In this document: positions 8,922 to 17,607 of the stretch, piece after piece
Layout: each line of letters opens with the position of its first letter
How positions within the stretch are numbered: the stretch's first letter is position 1
Program-made: the position numbers and the translations under genes
From: Streptomyces sp. Alt3
GTDB lineage: Bacteria; Actinomycetota; Actinomycetes; Streptomycetales; Streptomycetaceae
Assembly: GCF_030719215.1 (NCBI RefSeq)
Contig: NZ_CP120983.1
Coordinates: 4,340,001-4,404,000 of the forward strand
DNA length: 64,000 bases
Direction: 5' to 3'
The notes under the pieces: generated by a model
Databases searched by the model: none
Told to the model about the DNA's origin: nothing
What the model saw: only the letters and a program-made list of their open reading frames with translations

Positions 8922-10127
8922 ATGCACGTGTCCTTCGACCCCTGGTCCCCGGCGTTCGTCGCCGACCCGTACCCCGCCTACGCCGCGCTGCGTGCCACCG
9001 GCCGGGCGCACTACTTCGAGCCGACGCGGCAGTGGCTCGTCCCGCACTACTCCGACGTGTCCGGGCTGCTGCGCGACCGGCGGCTGGGGCGGACCTATCT
9101 GCACCGCTTCAGCCACGACGAGTTCGGCGTCACCGCCCCGCCCGCCGCCCACGAGCCGTTCCACACGCTCAACGGGCACGGGATCCTCGACCTGGAAGCC
9201 CCGGACCACACCCGGATCCGGCGGCTGGTCGCCAAGGCGTTCACCCCCCGCAGGGTCGAGGCGCTCGTCCCGACCGTGGAGCGGCTGGCCGCCGGGCTCG
9301 TCGACGACTTCGTCGTGGCGGGTGGCGGTGACCTGCTGAGCGCGGTCGCGGAGCCGCTGCCGGTGGCCGTCATCGCCGAGATGCTGGGTGTCCCGGAGGC
9401 CGACCGGGCGCTGCTGCGGCCGTGGTCGGCGGCGATCTGCGGGATGTTCGAGCTGAACCCGCCGGAGGAGACCGCGCGGGCCGCGGTCCAGGCGTCGGTC
9501 GAGTTCTCCGCCTATCTGCGCCAACTGATCGCCGCCCGGCGCGCGGACCCGGGGGCGGATCTGATCTCCGGGCTCATCGCCGCCCACGACGAGGAGGACC
9601 GGCTGACCGAGCAGGAGATCATCTCCACCTGTGTGCTGCTGCTCAACGCCGGTCACGAGGCGACCGTCAACGCCACCGTCAACAGCTGGTGGATGCTCTT
9701 CCGGCACCCGGAGCAGCTGGCGTCGCTGCGTGGCGACCACGGTCTGCTGCCGACCGCGGTGGAGGAACTGCTGCGATACGACACCCCGGTGCCCATGTTC
9801 GCGCGCTGGGTCCTGGACGACATCGAGATCGACGGCACGGTCATTCCGCGCGGCTCGCAGGTCGCGCTGCTCTTCGCGTCGGCCAACCGTGACCCGGAGC
9901 GCTTCGCCGACGCGGAGACCCTGGACCTCTCGCGCCGCGACAACCCGCACATCTCGTTCGGCGCGGGCATCCACTACTGCCTGGGCGCACCCCTGGCGCG
10001 TATCGAACTGGCCGCTTCCTTCGGGGAGTTGCTGCGCAAGGCGCCGGGGATGCGGCTGGCGGCGGAGCCGGAGTGGAATCCGGGGTACGTGATCCGGGGG
10101 CTGCGCGAGCTACGCGTCGAGATCTGA
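8922..10127 (+). CDS. Cytochrome P450 monooxygenase
   Basis: A 401-residue soluble class I bacterial P450. The I-helix oxygen-binding motif is LLLNAGHEATVN (the usual A/G-G-H-E-T-T), the ExxR-type helix is VEELLRYD, and the heme loop is ISFGAGIHYCLGAPLAR with the axial cysteine at about residue 353. The sequence DLEAPDHTRIRRLVAKAFTP is the common C-helix region. No ferredoxin or reductase lies nearby, so electron partners are encoded elsewhere. It follows the two-component system by 9 bases. The substrate cannot be read from sequence. Its 3' end overlaps the convergent membrane-protein gene by 18 bases. Confidence 0.93.
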   Translation: MHVSFDPWSPAFVADPYPAYAALRATGRAHYFEPTRQWLVPHYSDVSGLLRDRRLGRTYLHRFSHDEFGVTAPPAAHEPFHTLNGHGILDLEAPDHTRIRRLVAKAFTPRRVEALVPTVERLAAGLVDDFVVAGGGDLLSAVAEPLPVAVIAEMLGVPEADRALLRPWSAAICGMFELNPPEETARAAVQASVEFSAYLRQLIAARRADPGADLISGLIAAHDEEDRLTEQEIISTCVLLLNAGHEATVNATVNSWWMLFRHPEQLASLRGDHGLLPTAVEELLRYDTPVPMFARWVLDDIEIDGTVIPRGSQVALLFASANRDPERFADAETLDLSRRDNPHISFGAGIHYCLGAPLARIELAASFGELLRKAPGMRLAAEPEWNPGYVIRGLRELRVEI

Positions 10128-10496
10128 CACAGGGGCGTCGGACAGCCGTACGTGGTCCGGGTCGTGCGGGTTCGCCCAGGTGTGCAGGCCCCATGCGGAC
10201 AGTGCGACTACGCCCGCCGTGCACACGGCCGCGACGAGGGCCCGGTGACGCAGGGGGCCGTGCCCGTGCAGCAGACGCATGGTCAGCAGCCAGACGGCCG
10301 TGGGGACCAGGAGCCCGGCGAGCAGGACGAGGGGCAGCTCCGTCCACAGGACGGAGAGGTCCCTGCCCTGCCCCTCGAAGCCGCCGCCCATGTGCCGCCG
10401 GGTACGCCCCGAGGAGCCCCAGACGTACAGGGCCGTGGCGGCCCCGAGTGCCGCCGTCGCACATCCTCCGTACCCTGCCGCGTCACGCTGCTCCAT
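10110..10496 (-). CDS. Small predicted membrane protein, unknown function
   Basis: A 128-residue product with three hydrophobic stretches (about residues 10-27, 54-74 and 86-106), the second preceded by a loop with GGGFEGQGRDLSVLW. The codon pattern is consistent with coding on this strand. It converges on the P450 gene and overlaps its last 18 bases. No family recognised. A role in the membrane is all that can be inferred. Confidence 0.55.
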   Translation of the reverse strand: MEQRDAAGYGGCATAALGAATALYVWGSSGRTRRHMGGGFEGQGRDLSVLWTELPLVLLAGLLVPTAVWLLTMRLLHGHGPLRHRALVAAVCTAGVVALSAWGLHTWANPHDPDHVRLSDAPVSDLDA

Positions 10497-10614
10497 GATC
10501 CTCAGGACGGGCGCGCGCCTGCGGCCGGTTCCCGACTTCGTCTCCAGGTCCCGGCGCCGGAGGCCCGCCGGCCCGATGAGGTCCGGTGCCGAGGCGAAGG
10601 ACCCGGCAACGAAG

Positions 10615-10649
10615 TTTCACAAATTTATGAAATTAAGGAAGCGTATAAA
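10615..10649 (+). promoter_or_regulatory. AT-rich palindrome and -10 element before the MarR/GbsR-like gene
   Basis: The 18-bp near-palindrome TTTCACAAATTTATGAAA (10615-10632) stands out in a region of about 70% GC. TATAAA (10644-10649) follows and would place a transcription start near the GTG at 10658. A winged-helix regulator autoregulating at this palindrome is a natural reading. Confidence 0.55.
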
Positions 10650-10746
10650 GTCGGGCCGTGACCGGATCGGAGGAGGCGGCGGAAGACATGACCGGCGGGA
10701 CGGGCGAGCCCGGGGCGGAGGAGGGGCCGGCCGCGACGAGGACGCG

Positions 10747-11196
10747 GTGTCGCGCTTCGTCGAGCGCTTCGCGGCCGAGATGACCGAGGCCGGGATGCAG
10801 CGGATGGCCGCCCGCGTCTTCGCTTCGCTCCTCGCCGCCGACGACGCCTCCATGACCTCGGCGGAGCTCGGCAGACAGCTCAGGATCAGCCCGGCCGCGG
10901 TGTCGGGGGCGATCAACCACCTCAGCCAGGTCCGCATGGTCGGCCGCGAACGGGACCCGGGTTCACGCCGGGACCGCTACCGCCTGCACGACGAGATCTG
11001 GTACGGCGCCTTCGCCGACCGCGACCAGGTGCTGACCCGGTGGGAGCGCACCCTGCGGGACGGCGCACGCTCCCTGGGTGAGGACACCCCGGCCGGCGCC
11101 CGGCTCAGGGAGACGGCCGAGTTCTTCGAGTTCATGCAGGCAGAACTGGTCGGCGTCCTGGACCGGTGGCGGGAGAGCCGCAGGACGTCCGGCTGA
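10747..11196 (+). CDS. MarR/GbsR-like winged-helix transcriptional regulator (5' end apparently frameshifted)
   Basis: From the GTG at 10747 the product (149 residues) begins VSRFVERFAAEM. It then has a winged helix, MTSAELGRQLRISPAAVSGAINHLSQV with the wing at ERDPGSRRDRYRLHD, and a C-terminal dimerisation helix EFFEFMQAELVGVLDRW. The likely native start is a leaderless GTG at 10658, 9 bases after a TATAAA box, giving VTGSEEAAEDMTGGTGEPG in a frame with strong GC third positions. That frame runs into a stop near 10780, while the conserved domain is in another frame, so a one-base shift near 10725-10740 is suspected. Function: repressor, ligand unknown. Confidence 0.75.
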   Translation: MSRFVERFAAEMTEAGMQRMAARVFASLLAADDASMTSAELGRQLRISPAAVSGAINHLSQVRMVGRERDPGSRRDRYRLHDEIWYGAFADRDQVLTRWERTLRDGARSLGEDTPAGARLRETAEFFEFMQAELVGVLDRWRESRRTSG

Positions 11197-11209
11197 GGCT
11201 GCGCGGGGC

Positions 11210-12046
11210 TCAGACGTCCGCAGCCGGGAGCACCAGCCCCCAGGCGTCCGCGTGCACGGTCCAGGTGCGGGTCCTGACGGGACCCGCCACCTGTATGTCC
11301 GCGCGGTAGCGGAAGTCGGGCCCGGAGACCGTGACCGCCTTGGCCTCGGCCGCGCGCGTCTCACCGGAGGCCGTGCGGACCACCACGTCCGCGAGGCCGC
11401 CGTCTCCCTGGGCGGCCACCGAGAGCCCTTCGACCGGCTGGTCGAGGTCGTTCAGCAGGACCCCGTCCGCCTCCACCCGCAGCCGGTGGGCCCGTGCGGG
11501 GCCGGAGGGCGAGGCAGGGGCGGGCCTCACCAGCGAGGCGACGAGGGTGCGGCAGGTGTCCCAGACCGTGTGTGGCGGGCCGGTGGAGGGCGCGGCGGCC
11601 GGGATGCGGAGCTCGCCGAGAACCACTCCGTCGCTGTCGTCGACGAGGAGGTCCAGCCGCCTGCGGGCCCCGTCGAGCGCGGTGCGCGCCGCCGCGACCG
11701 CTCCCCGGGGCACGCCGAGGGCGTAGCTCAGCTCCAGCGTGTGCGCCGCGCCGACCGGGATCAGGGAGAGGACGCTGTCGGCCAGTTCCCGCTCACGGTG
11801 GAGCTGGGACACGGCGCGCAGCAGCGCGTGGTCGTCGCCGACGACGACCGGACGTCTGGAGCCGCGCCGGGACAGGGCCCTGGCGAACTCGTCGGGGCCG
11901 TCCGCGAAGCAGATCTTGGCGTGCGCGCCCGCGCTCAGGACGTCCTTCGCGATGCGCACGGACTCCCCGTCGTAGCGGCGGGCAAGGGGGTCGATGAGCA
12001 CGAGTAGCTGGTGGTCGCCGTCGCCGGGGGGCTCTGCAGCCGACAC
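11210..12046 (-). CDS. Diacylglycerol-kinase-like protein with degenerate catalytic motifs
   Basis: A 278-residue protein with the fold pattern of the DAGK catalytic domain: LLVLIDPLARRYDGESVRI, then RRPVVVGDDHALLR, then LSLIPVGAAHTLELSYALGVP, and a beta-rich C-terminal half. The usual nucleotide motif GGDGT reads GDDHA and the PxGTxNDxA motif reads PVGAAHTLE, so lipid kinase activity is doubtful. The GTG at 12046 has GAGGAAGGA 6-14 bases upstream; a TTG at 12079 is less likely. It is divergent from purA and its stop is 13 bases from the convergent regulator. It may be a lipid- or nucleotide-binding relic. Confidence 0.75.
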   Translation of the reverse strand: MSAAEPPGDGDHQLLVLIDPLARRYDGESVRIAKDVLSAGAHAKICFADGPDEFARALSRRGSRRPVVVGDDHALLRAVSQLHRERELADSVLSLIPVGAAHTLELSYALGVPRGAVAAARTALDGARRRLDLLVDDSDGVVLGELRIPAAAPSTGPPHTVWDTCRTLVASLVRPAPASPSGPARAHRLRVEADGVLLNDLDQPVEGLSVAAQGDGGLADVVVRTASGETRAAEAKAVTVSGPDFRYRADIQVAGPVRTRTWTVHADAWGLVLPAADV

Positions 12047-12080
12047 CTCGGTCCTTCCTCGGGTAGCATCTTGGTGCAAG

Positions 12081-12108
12081 AGCCCCTTGCGCTATTGCGC
12101 CAGGGGCT
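12081..12108. promoter_or_regulatory. Near-perfect inverted repeat in the divergent DAGK-like/purA intergenic region
   Basis: AGCCCCTTGCGC (12081-12092) and GCGCCAGGGGCT (12097-12108) form a 12-bp stem with one mismatch around TATT. Its placement between divergent genes suits an operator or transcript-end structure. Its ligand is unknown. Confidence 0.4.
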
Positions 12109-12232
12109 TGGTCTATTCCGGGGCACCCGGTTCGACGGCTCAGGCTTTGCCGTACATCGTCGTGCGGCAGGTACGACCTTTACGTACGCCCCCTGACCTT
12201 GGACATGCCCCGCCCGGAAGGGGTGTACGCCT

Positions 12233-13516
12233 GTGCCCGCACTTGTGCTGCTCGGTGCTCAGTGGGGTGACGAGGGCAAGGGGAAGGCCACCGACCTCCT
12301 CGGTGGATCCGTTGACTATGTGGTGCGTTACCAGGGCGGCAACAATGCCGGCCACACGGTCGTCGTAGGCGACCAGAAGTACGCACTGCATCTGCTCCCC
12401 TCCGGAATCCTCTCGCCCGGATGTACTCCGGTCATCGGTAACGGTGTCGTCGTCGACCCGGCGGTCCTGCTCTCCGAGCTGAGCGGCCTCAACGAGCGAG
12501 GCGTCGACACGTCCAAGCTCCTGATCAGCGGCAACGCTCATTTGATCACTCCGTACAACGTCACCGTCGACAAGGTGACGGAACGCTTCCTCGGCAAGCG
12601 CAAGATCGGTACGACCGGTCGCGGTATCGGCCCGACCTACGCCGACAAGATCAACCGCGTGGGCATCCGCGTCCAGGACCTCTACGACGAGTCGATCCTG
12701 GAGCAGAAGGTCGAAGCCGCGCTGGAGCAGAAGAACCAGCTTCTCGCGAAGGTCTTCAACCGGCGCGCGATCGAGTCCGGCAAGATCGTCGAGGAGATGC
12801 TCCAGTACGCGGAGCAGATCAAGCCGTACGTCGCGGACACGACGCTGATCCTGAACGACGCCATCGACGAGGGCAAGGTCGTCCTCTTCGAGGGCGGCCA
12901 GGGCACCCTGCTGGACGTCGACCACGGCACGTATCCCTTCGTCACCTCGTCGAACCCGACCGCGGGCGGCGCCTGCACCGGTGCAGGCGTGGGCCCGACG
13001 AAGATCAGCCGGGTCATCGGCATCCTCAAGGCCTACACCACCCGCGTCGGTGCCGGCCCCTTCCCGACGGAACTTCTCGACGAGGACGGCGAGGCGCTGC
13101 GCCGGATCGGCGGGGAGCGCGGTGTCACCACCGGCCGTGACCGTCGCTGCGGCTGGTTCGACGCCCCGATCGCGCGGTACGCGACCCGGGTCAACGGCCT
13201 CACCGACTTCTTCCTCACCAAGCTGGACGTGCTGACCGGCTGGGAGCAGATCCCGGTGTGCGTGGCGTACGAGATCGACGGCAAGCGCGTCGAGGAGCTC
13301 CCGTACAACCAGACCGACTTCCACCACGCGAAGCCGATCTACGAGAACCTGCCGGGCTGGTCCGAGGACATCACGAAGGCCAAGACCTTCGGTGACCTGC
13401 CGAAGAACGCCCAGGCGTACGTGAAGGCGCTGGAGGAGATGTCCGGCGCCCCGATCTCCGCGATCGGTGTCGGCCCCGGCCGGACCGAGACGATCGAGAT
13501 CAACTCCTTCCTGTAG
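12233..13516 (+). CDS. purA: Adenylosuccinate synthetase
   Basis: Catalyses GTP-dependent formation of adenylosuccinate from IMP and aspartate in AMP synthesis. The 427-residue protein has the P-loop LGAQWGDEGKGKATDLLG with the catalytic aspartate and lysine, GGNNAGHTVV, GRGIGPTYADK, the IMP loop TTSSNPTAGGACTGAGVGP-type segment, and TTGRDRRCGWFD. Length matches the family. The GTG at 12233 has GGAAGGGG upstream. It appears monocistronic and is closed by a strong hairpin. Confidence 0.97.
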   Translation: MPALVLLGAQWGDEGKGKATDLLGGSVDYVVRYQGGNNAGHTVVVGDQKYALHLLPSGILSPGCTPVIGNGVVVDPAVLLSELSGLNERGVDTSKLLISGNAHLITPYNVTVDKVTERFLGKRKIGTTGRGIGPTYADKINRVGIRVQDLYDESILEQKVEAALEQKNQLLAKVFNRRAIESGKIVEEMLQYAEQIKPYVADTTLILNDAIDEGKVVLFEGGQGTLLDVDHGTYPFVTSSNPTAGGACTGAGVGPTKISRVIGILKAYTTRVGAGPFPTELLDEDGEALRRIGGERGVTTGRDRRCGWFDAPIARYATRVNGLTDFFLTKLDVLTGWEQIPVCVAYEIDGKRVEELPYNQTDFHHAKPIYENLPGWSEDITKAKTFGDLPKNAQAYVKALEEMSGAPISAIGVGPGRTETIEINSFL

Positions 13517-13524
13517 GAGTCACC

Positions 13525-13567
13525 GCGGCGGCGGCCGGTCTGCCCAGGCAGTGCCGGCCGCCGCCGC
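13525..13567. terminator. Bidirectional hairpin between purA and the kinase gene
   Basis: A 14-bp perfect stem (13525-13538 with 13554-13567) contains an inner CTGCC/GGCAG pairing. It lies between convergent genes and could end both transcripts. Confidence 0.8.
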
Positions 13568-13591
13568 GCGTCCCGTCCAGCTCACGCCGGG

Positions 13592-15772
13592 TCAGTCGGC
13601 GCGCCGGTAGGTGGACGGCGCGTCCTCCTCCTCGTCGGAGTCCGTCCAGGCCAGCGACAGACCGTCGGCGCCCTTCATCTGCACCGTGCGGGTCCCGGCG
13701 TCCACACACTTGTCGGCGGGCTCGGCCGCCGTCACGGTCTGCGGGCCGAGCCGCAGCTCCTTGCTGTTCGCGTAGACGAGGACGCTCTCGTCCTCGCAGT
13801 GGTACGAGGGCCCGTCGCTGACGTACCTGGCCACGACCTCGCCGTACGCGCCCTGACTCAGCTCCAGTGTCGAGCTGTCGGGGGACGGCGAGCCGCCGGT
13901 CTCCACGTACTCCCACTTCCCGAGGAACCCGGCGGGGATGGGGGTGGCGTTCTCGACGCCCTTGGTGAGGACCGCGGTCTCGCCGTCGTCGTCCGTCCAG
14001 ATGAGCGTGCCGTCGCCCGCCGCGCGGATCGTCTGCCGGCCGCCGTCGGAGCAGGCCTCCTCGGGGATGCTGCTGAGTGCCCGGGACTCCAGCACCATCA
14101 GGTTGTCGAAGGAGACCAGCTTGGCGGCGCCGTTGCACAGCGCCTCGTCGAACGAGTTGAACGTCGTGGCGACATCGGCGCCGACCCCGCCCTGGGTGAT
14201 GGTGATACGGCGGAAGGAGTACGGCTGCTGGTCGCTGTCCTTGCCCGCGCCCTCCCAGATTCCCAGGTACTCCTCGCCGATCACACCCTCGACGGCGGCG
14301 GACGGGTCCGAGGAGACCTCCGAGGGGGAGGCGTCGTCCGTGGCCGGATCCGTGGACGGCTTCCCGCTCCGCTTAGACGGGCCCGGCGAGGCCGCGGACT
14401 CCTTGCCGTCCGTGTCGTCCGAACCGCCGCTCATGGAGGCGTAGGTGATCCCGCCCGCGATCAGGGCGACGGCGGCGACCGCCGCGCCGACGATCAGCGC
14501 GGTACGCCGCGGCCGGCTGCCGGGGGACCGCGGGACGTCGGGCCGGGTGCCCGCCTGCGGCCCCAGGTCCGCGGGGCCGGCCAGGGGCGCGCCGAACACG
14601 CCCAGCTGGGCGGGTGCGGCGGGCGGGGGCGGCGTCGGCTCGGGTCCGGGGAGCGGCACGGCGGGCGGGGCGGGAGTGGCGGCCGCGGCTCCGGACGGCT
14701 CCTGCTGCGCCGGCGGGTCCTGCCGCGGCGGCGCGGAGGGCGGCGGGGTCGGGGGTCCTGCCGGGAGCGGAGGGGTGACCCCGGTCGGACGGGGTGCCGT
14801 GGCCGGCGGCGGGGGCGTCGCGCCCGGGGGCGGACCGGCCGGCCGCGCGGGGACGCGCTGTCCGGGACCCTCCGAGTCCAGCAGTTCGGCGGCCTTGCGG
14901 CCGAGCTCGGCGATCAGCGCGCCCGGCAGCCACGGCTCCGTGTCCTGCGACACCTCCTCCGTACGCGCCACGACCTCCGCCGGAGCCGGGCGGTCGGCCG
15001 GGTCCTTCGCCAGGCACGCGCCCACCAGCTCGGTGAGGCCGGCCGGGAGGCCGGTCAGGTCGGGCTGCTCCTGGGCGATCCGGTACATCACCGCGTGCAT
15101 GCCGCTCTCGGAGGATCCGAACGGATGCCGGCGCGTCCCCGCGAACGCGAGCACCGATCCCAGGGAGAAGACGTCGCTGACGGGCGTGAGCGCCTCGCCG
15201 CGCACCTGCTCCGGGGACATGTAGCCGGGAGACCCGATCACCGCGCCGGTCCGGGTCAGCTTGCCGTCGGCGGTCACCGCGTCCAGCGCCCGGGCGATCC
15301 CGAAGTCGATGACACGCGGCCCGTCGATGGTCACCAGGACGTTGGCGGGCTTGAGATCGCGGTGGATCAGCCCGGCGGTGTGGACCGCGGTCAGTGCCTG
15401 GGCGAGCCGGTGGGCGAGGATGCGCACCGAACGCTCCGGCAGCGGCTCGGTCCGTCCTGCGAGCACCGCGTGCAGGGACGGGCCGGGGACGTACGCGGTG
15501 GCGACCCAGGGCGCCGGGGCGTCGGTGTCCGCGTCCAGCACGGCCGCGGTCCACAGACCGCCGACCCGGCGGGCCGCCGAGATCTCCTGCGCGAAGCGCC
15601 TGCGGAACTCGGGTTCCGTCGCGAGTTCGGAGCGTACGAGCTTCACGGCGACGGTCCGCCCGCCGGCCGAACGCGCCAGGTACACCTCACCCATGCCGCC
15701 AGCACCCAGGCGGGCGAGAAGGCGGTAGGGACCGATGTGTGACGGGTCGTCATGTGTCAGCTGATCCACCAT
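13592..15772 (-). CDS. Membrane Ser/Thr protein kinase with duplicated extracellular module
   Basis: A 726-residue PknB-like kinase. The N-terminal catalytic domain (about 14-275) has the glycine loop LGAGGMGEVY, VAVK lysine about 44, HRDLKPANVL, DFGIA and SPGYMSPEQ, so it should be active. A long Pro/Ala-rich juxtamembrane linker leads to one TM helix (about 424-450, ALIVGAAVAAVALIAGGITY). The outside part holds two related units, one starting at GEEYLGIWEGAG and one at AGFLGKWEYVETGG, each ending in TxxLxW-type strands and bearing two cysteines. The ATG at 15772 follows GAGGA. The PstS-like membrane gene lies 140 bases upstream on the same strand and may be co-transcribed. A similar kinase lies at 20532-22259. 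Confidence 0.93.
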   Translation of the reverse strand: MVDQLTHDDPSHIGPYRLLARLGAGGMGEVYLARSAGGRTVAVKLVRSELATEPEFRRRFAQEISAARRVGGLWTAAVLDADTDAPAPWVATAYVPGPSLHAVLAGRTEPLPERSVRILAHRLAQALTAVHTAGLIHRDLKPANVLVTIDGPRVIDFGIARALDAVTADGKLTRTGAVIGSPGYMSPEQVRGEALTPVSDVFSLGSVLAFAGTRRHPFGSSESGMHAVMYRIAQEQPDLTGLPAGLTELVGACLAKDPADRPAPAEVVARTEEVSQDTEPWLPGALIAELGRKAAELLDSEGPGQRVPARPAGPPPGATPPPPATAPRPTGVTPPLPAGPPTPPPSAPPRQDPPAQQEPSGAAAATPAPPAVPLPGPEPTPPPPAAPAQLGVFGAPLAGPADLGPQAGTRPDVPRSPGSRPRRTALIVGAAVAAVALIAGGITYASMSGGSDDTDGKESAASPGPSKRSGKPSTDPATDDASPSEVSSDPSAAVEGVIGEEYLGIWEGAGKDSDQQPYSFRRITITQGGVGADVATTFNSFDEALCNGAAKLVSFDNLMVLESRALSSIPEEACSDGGRQTIRAAGDGTLIWTDDDGETAVLTKGVENATPIPAGFLGKWEYVETGGSPSPDSSTLELSQGAYGEVVARYVSDGPSYHCEDESVLVYANSKELRLGPQTVTAAEPADKCVDAGTRTVQMKGADGLSLAWTDSDEEEDAPSTYRRAD

Positions 15773-15912
15773 CGGATCCTCGCACAGAGGACCGGGCCCC
15801 GGGGTGGGGGCAGCACGCTGTGGTGCAGTTCCGTTACGCGGCGGTGCGCACGGCCGCGACGGGCGCGCGGGAACGGTGTCCGGTGCGGCGGGTTCCGCGT
15901 CCTGCCGCGGGT

Positions 15913-17445
15913 TCAGTCCTCCCCGCAGAGCCGCATCCCCTTCGGGGTGGCGCACGGCAGGTGGCCGTTGGTGCGCATGATCTCCTCGCCGTAGTTGTCC
16001 AGGTAGTTCAGGAAGCCGGCGACCAGGGAGTTCGCGGGAGGCGATCCGTAGGTGTACGCGTACTCGATCTCCCGGTACGGGTAGCTGCTGGTGTCGATCG
16101 TGTCCACGGACGGCGTGATGCCGTCGATGGACACGCGGTGCGCCCCGTCGGGGACCTCGCCGCCCCGCAGTTCGGTGTAGCCGATCGCCCCGTCCAGCTC
16201 GGCGACCTCGGCCAGGACCTGGTCCGTGCCGTCGAGTTCGCAGCGGAGCACCGGGGCGTCGGCGTAGTCCTTGGTGACGCAGTCGCGGGAGGACGTGGCG
16301 AGTTCGTTGGCGTCGAGCACCCGGCGCTGGAAGACCTCGCGGGTACCGGAGTTGGCGTCCCGGCTGACGAGCCGGATCTCCAGGTCGGGGCCGCCGGGGA
16401 TCTGGTTCCAGTTGCGGATCTCGCCGCGGTGGATGCGTCTGATCCGGTCGAGCGAGAGGTCGGTCACCGGCACCGAGTCGTTGACGACGAGGGAGAACAG
16501 CGAGATCGCGACCCGCTTCTCGCGCAGTTGCGTGAGCGCGGCCGGCCTGGGGCCGTCGGACAGGGCGATCATGGACGGGGAACCGACGGAGCCGGCCTCG
16601 CCGCCCAGCGCGTCGAGCTTCCGCACCCCGGCATTGCTGCCGTGGACGTCCAGACGGATCGTGGCGCCCTCGCACTCCTCCTCGTACTTCTTCCTCAGCT
16701 CCTCCAGGACCGGCTTGAACGCCGTGGATCCGGTGACCGTGAGGGTGCCGGCCGCGCAGTCCATCGGGGGCGGGGAGTCGTCCCGGACGACGATGATCCC
16801 GGCGAGCGTGACGACGCAGGCGGTGAGCGCCACGGTGACGATCCTGGCAGCGGGGCCGAACAGCGGGGGCTTCTCGTCCGGGCGGGCGGCCTTGTTCCGC
16901 GCCACCGCGCCGTCCCTGATGCCTCCGGTGACCTTGATCGGGCCGCCCACGTGCGAACCGGTGAGCAGCACCAGGAGCTTGAAGTGCTCGTTGCGGTTGA
17001 GCGGCACGCGCGGCAGCCGGATGACCGAGCCCTGGTGCCGCAGCCCGGCGGCGGGGGTGAAGTGGTCCATCAGGTGATCGGCGTCCGGTGAATGGGTCAC
17101 GGCGATCCCGCGGACCGTTCGCCCCGTGAACTCCGCCGTCAGCCCGTGGAGTTCACCGCGCCCCGTGTAGTCCTCGTCGGCGATCGACTGAGAGCCGTCG
17201 TTCTCGACGCGCAGCAGGACGAGCGTGGCGTCGGCCATGTCCGGGGTCTCGTCGAAGAGCCCCATCCGCACGTTGGCCCGTCCCTGGCTGACCTCACTGC
17301 CGATGGGGGTGTCCATCTGCACGCGGTAGCCGATGCGCTTGCGGCGGGGGACCCGGCGTTCGTACCAGAGCACTCCCGCCGAGGTCAGGACGCCCAGGAC
17401 GGCGGTGAGGAGCGCGACGACGTTCTCCGGGCTGAACCACTCCAT
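15913..17445 (-). CDS. Two-pass membrane protein with extracellular PstS-like solute-binding domain
   Basis: A 510-residue protein with an unusual layout. TM1 (about 8-30) is followed at once by RRVPRRKR, so the next 165 residues should be cytoplasmic. TM2 (about 198-221) then exports a C-terminal periplasmic-binding-like domain. That domain has the phosphate-binding opening GTLTVTGSTAFKPVLEEL, VGSPSMIALSDGP, IHRGEIRNWNQIPGG and RDANSGTREVFQRR, all typical of PstS-type proteins. No ABC permease or ATPase is adjacent, so a receptor role is more likely than transport. The ATG at 17445 has GAGGAG just upstream. The membrane Ser/Thr kinase gene is 140 bases downstream on the same strand, suggesting a signalling partnership (inference). 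Confidence 0.82.
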   Translation of the reverse strand: MEWFSPENVVALLTAVLGVLTSAGVLWYERRVPRRKRIGYRVQMDTPIGSEVSQGRANVRMGLFDETPDMADATLVLLRVENDGSQSIADEDYTGRGELHGLTAEFTGRTVRGIAVTHSPDADHLMDHFTPAAGLRHQGSVIRLPRVPLNRNEHFKLLVLLTGSHVGGPIKVTGGIRDGAVARNKAARPDEKPPLFGPAARIVTVALTACVVTLAGIIVVRDDSPPPMDCAAGTLTVTGSTAFKPVLEELRKKYEEECEGATIRLDVHGSNAGVRKLDALGGEAGSVGSPSMIALSDGPRPAALTQLREKRVAISLFSLVVNDSVPVTDLSLDRIRRIHRGEIRNWNQIPGGPDLEIRLVSRDANSGTREVFQRRVLDANELATSSRDCVTKDYADAPVLRCELDGTDQVLAEVAELDGAIGYTELRGGEVPDGAHRVSIDGITPSVDTIDTSSYPYREIEYAYTYGSPPANSLVAGFLNYLDNYGEEIMRTNGHLPCATPKGMRLCGED

Positions 17446-17607
17446 GCTCCTCGTGCTCCCCCGTGGGTGAGGTGGGCCGGACGGCGTCACCGTACGGGCG
17501 GGGAGGGGGAGGTGGGGGCGCCTCCGGATAGCTTCGGGAGAAGTTCGTCCTGCGTTCAACAAGGCTGCCTGGAGCCGGAGTTGGGAACTCGTCGCCGAGG
17601 GGCGAGT

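Noticed and set aside
15773..16675. Extension of the first kinase to a 1027-residue protein
   Set aside because: The extra 301 residues read through the PstS-like gene in another frame; motifs and a ribosome site place the start at 15772.
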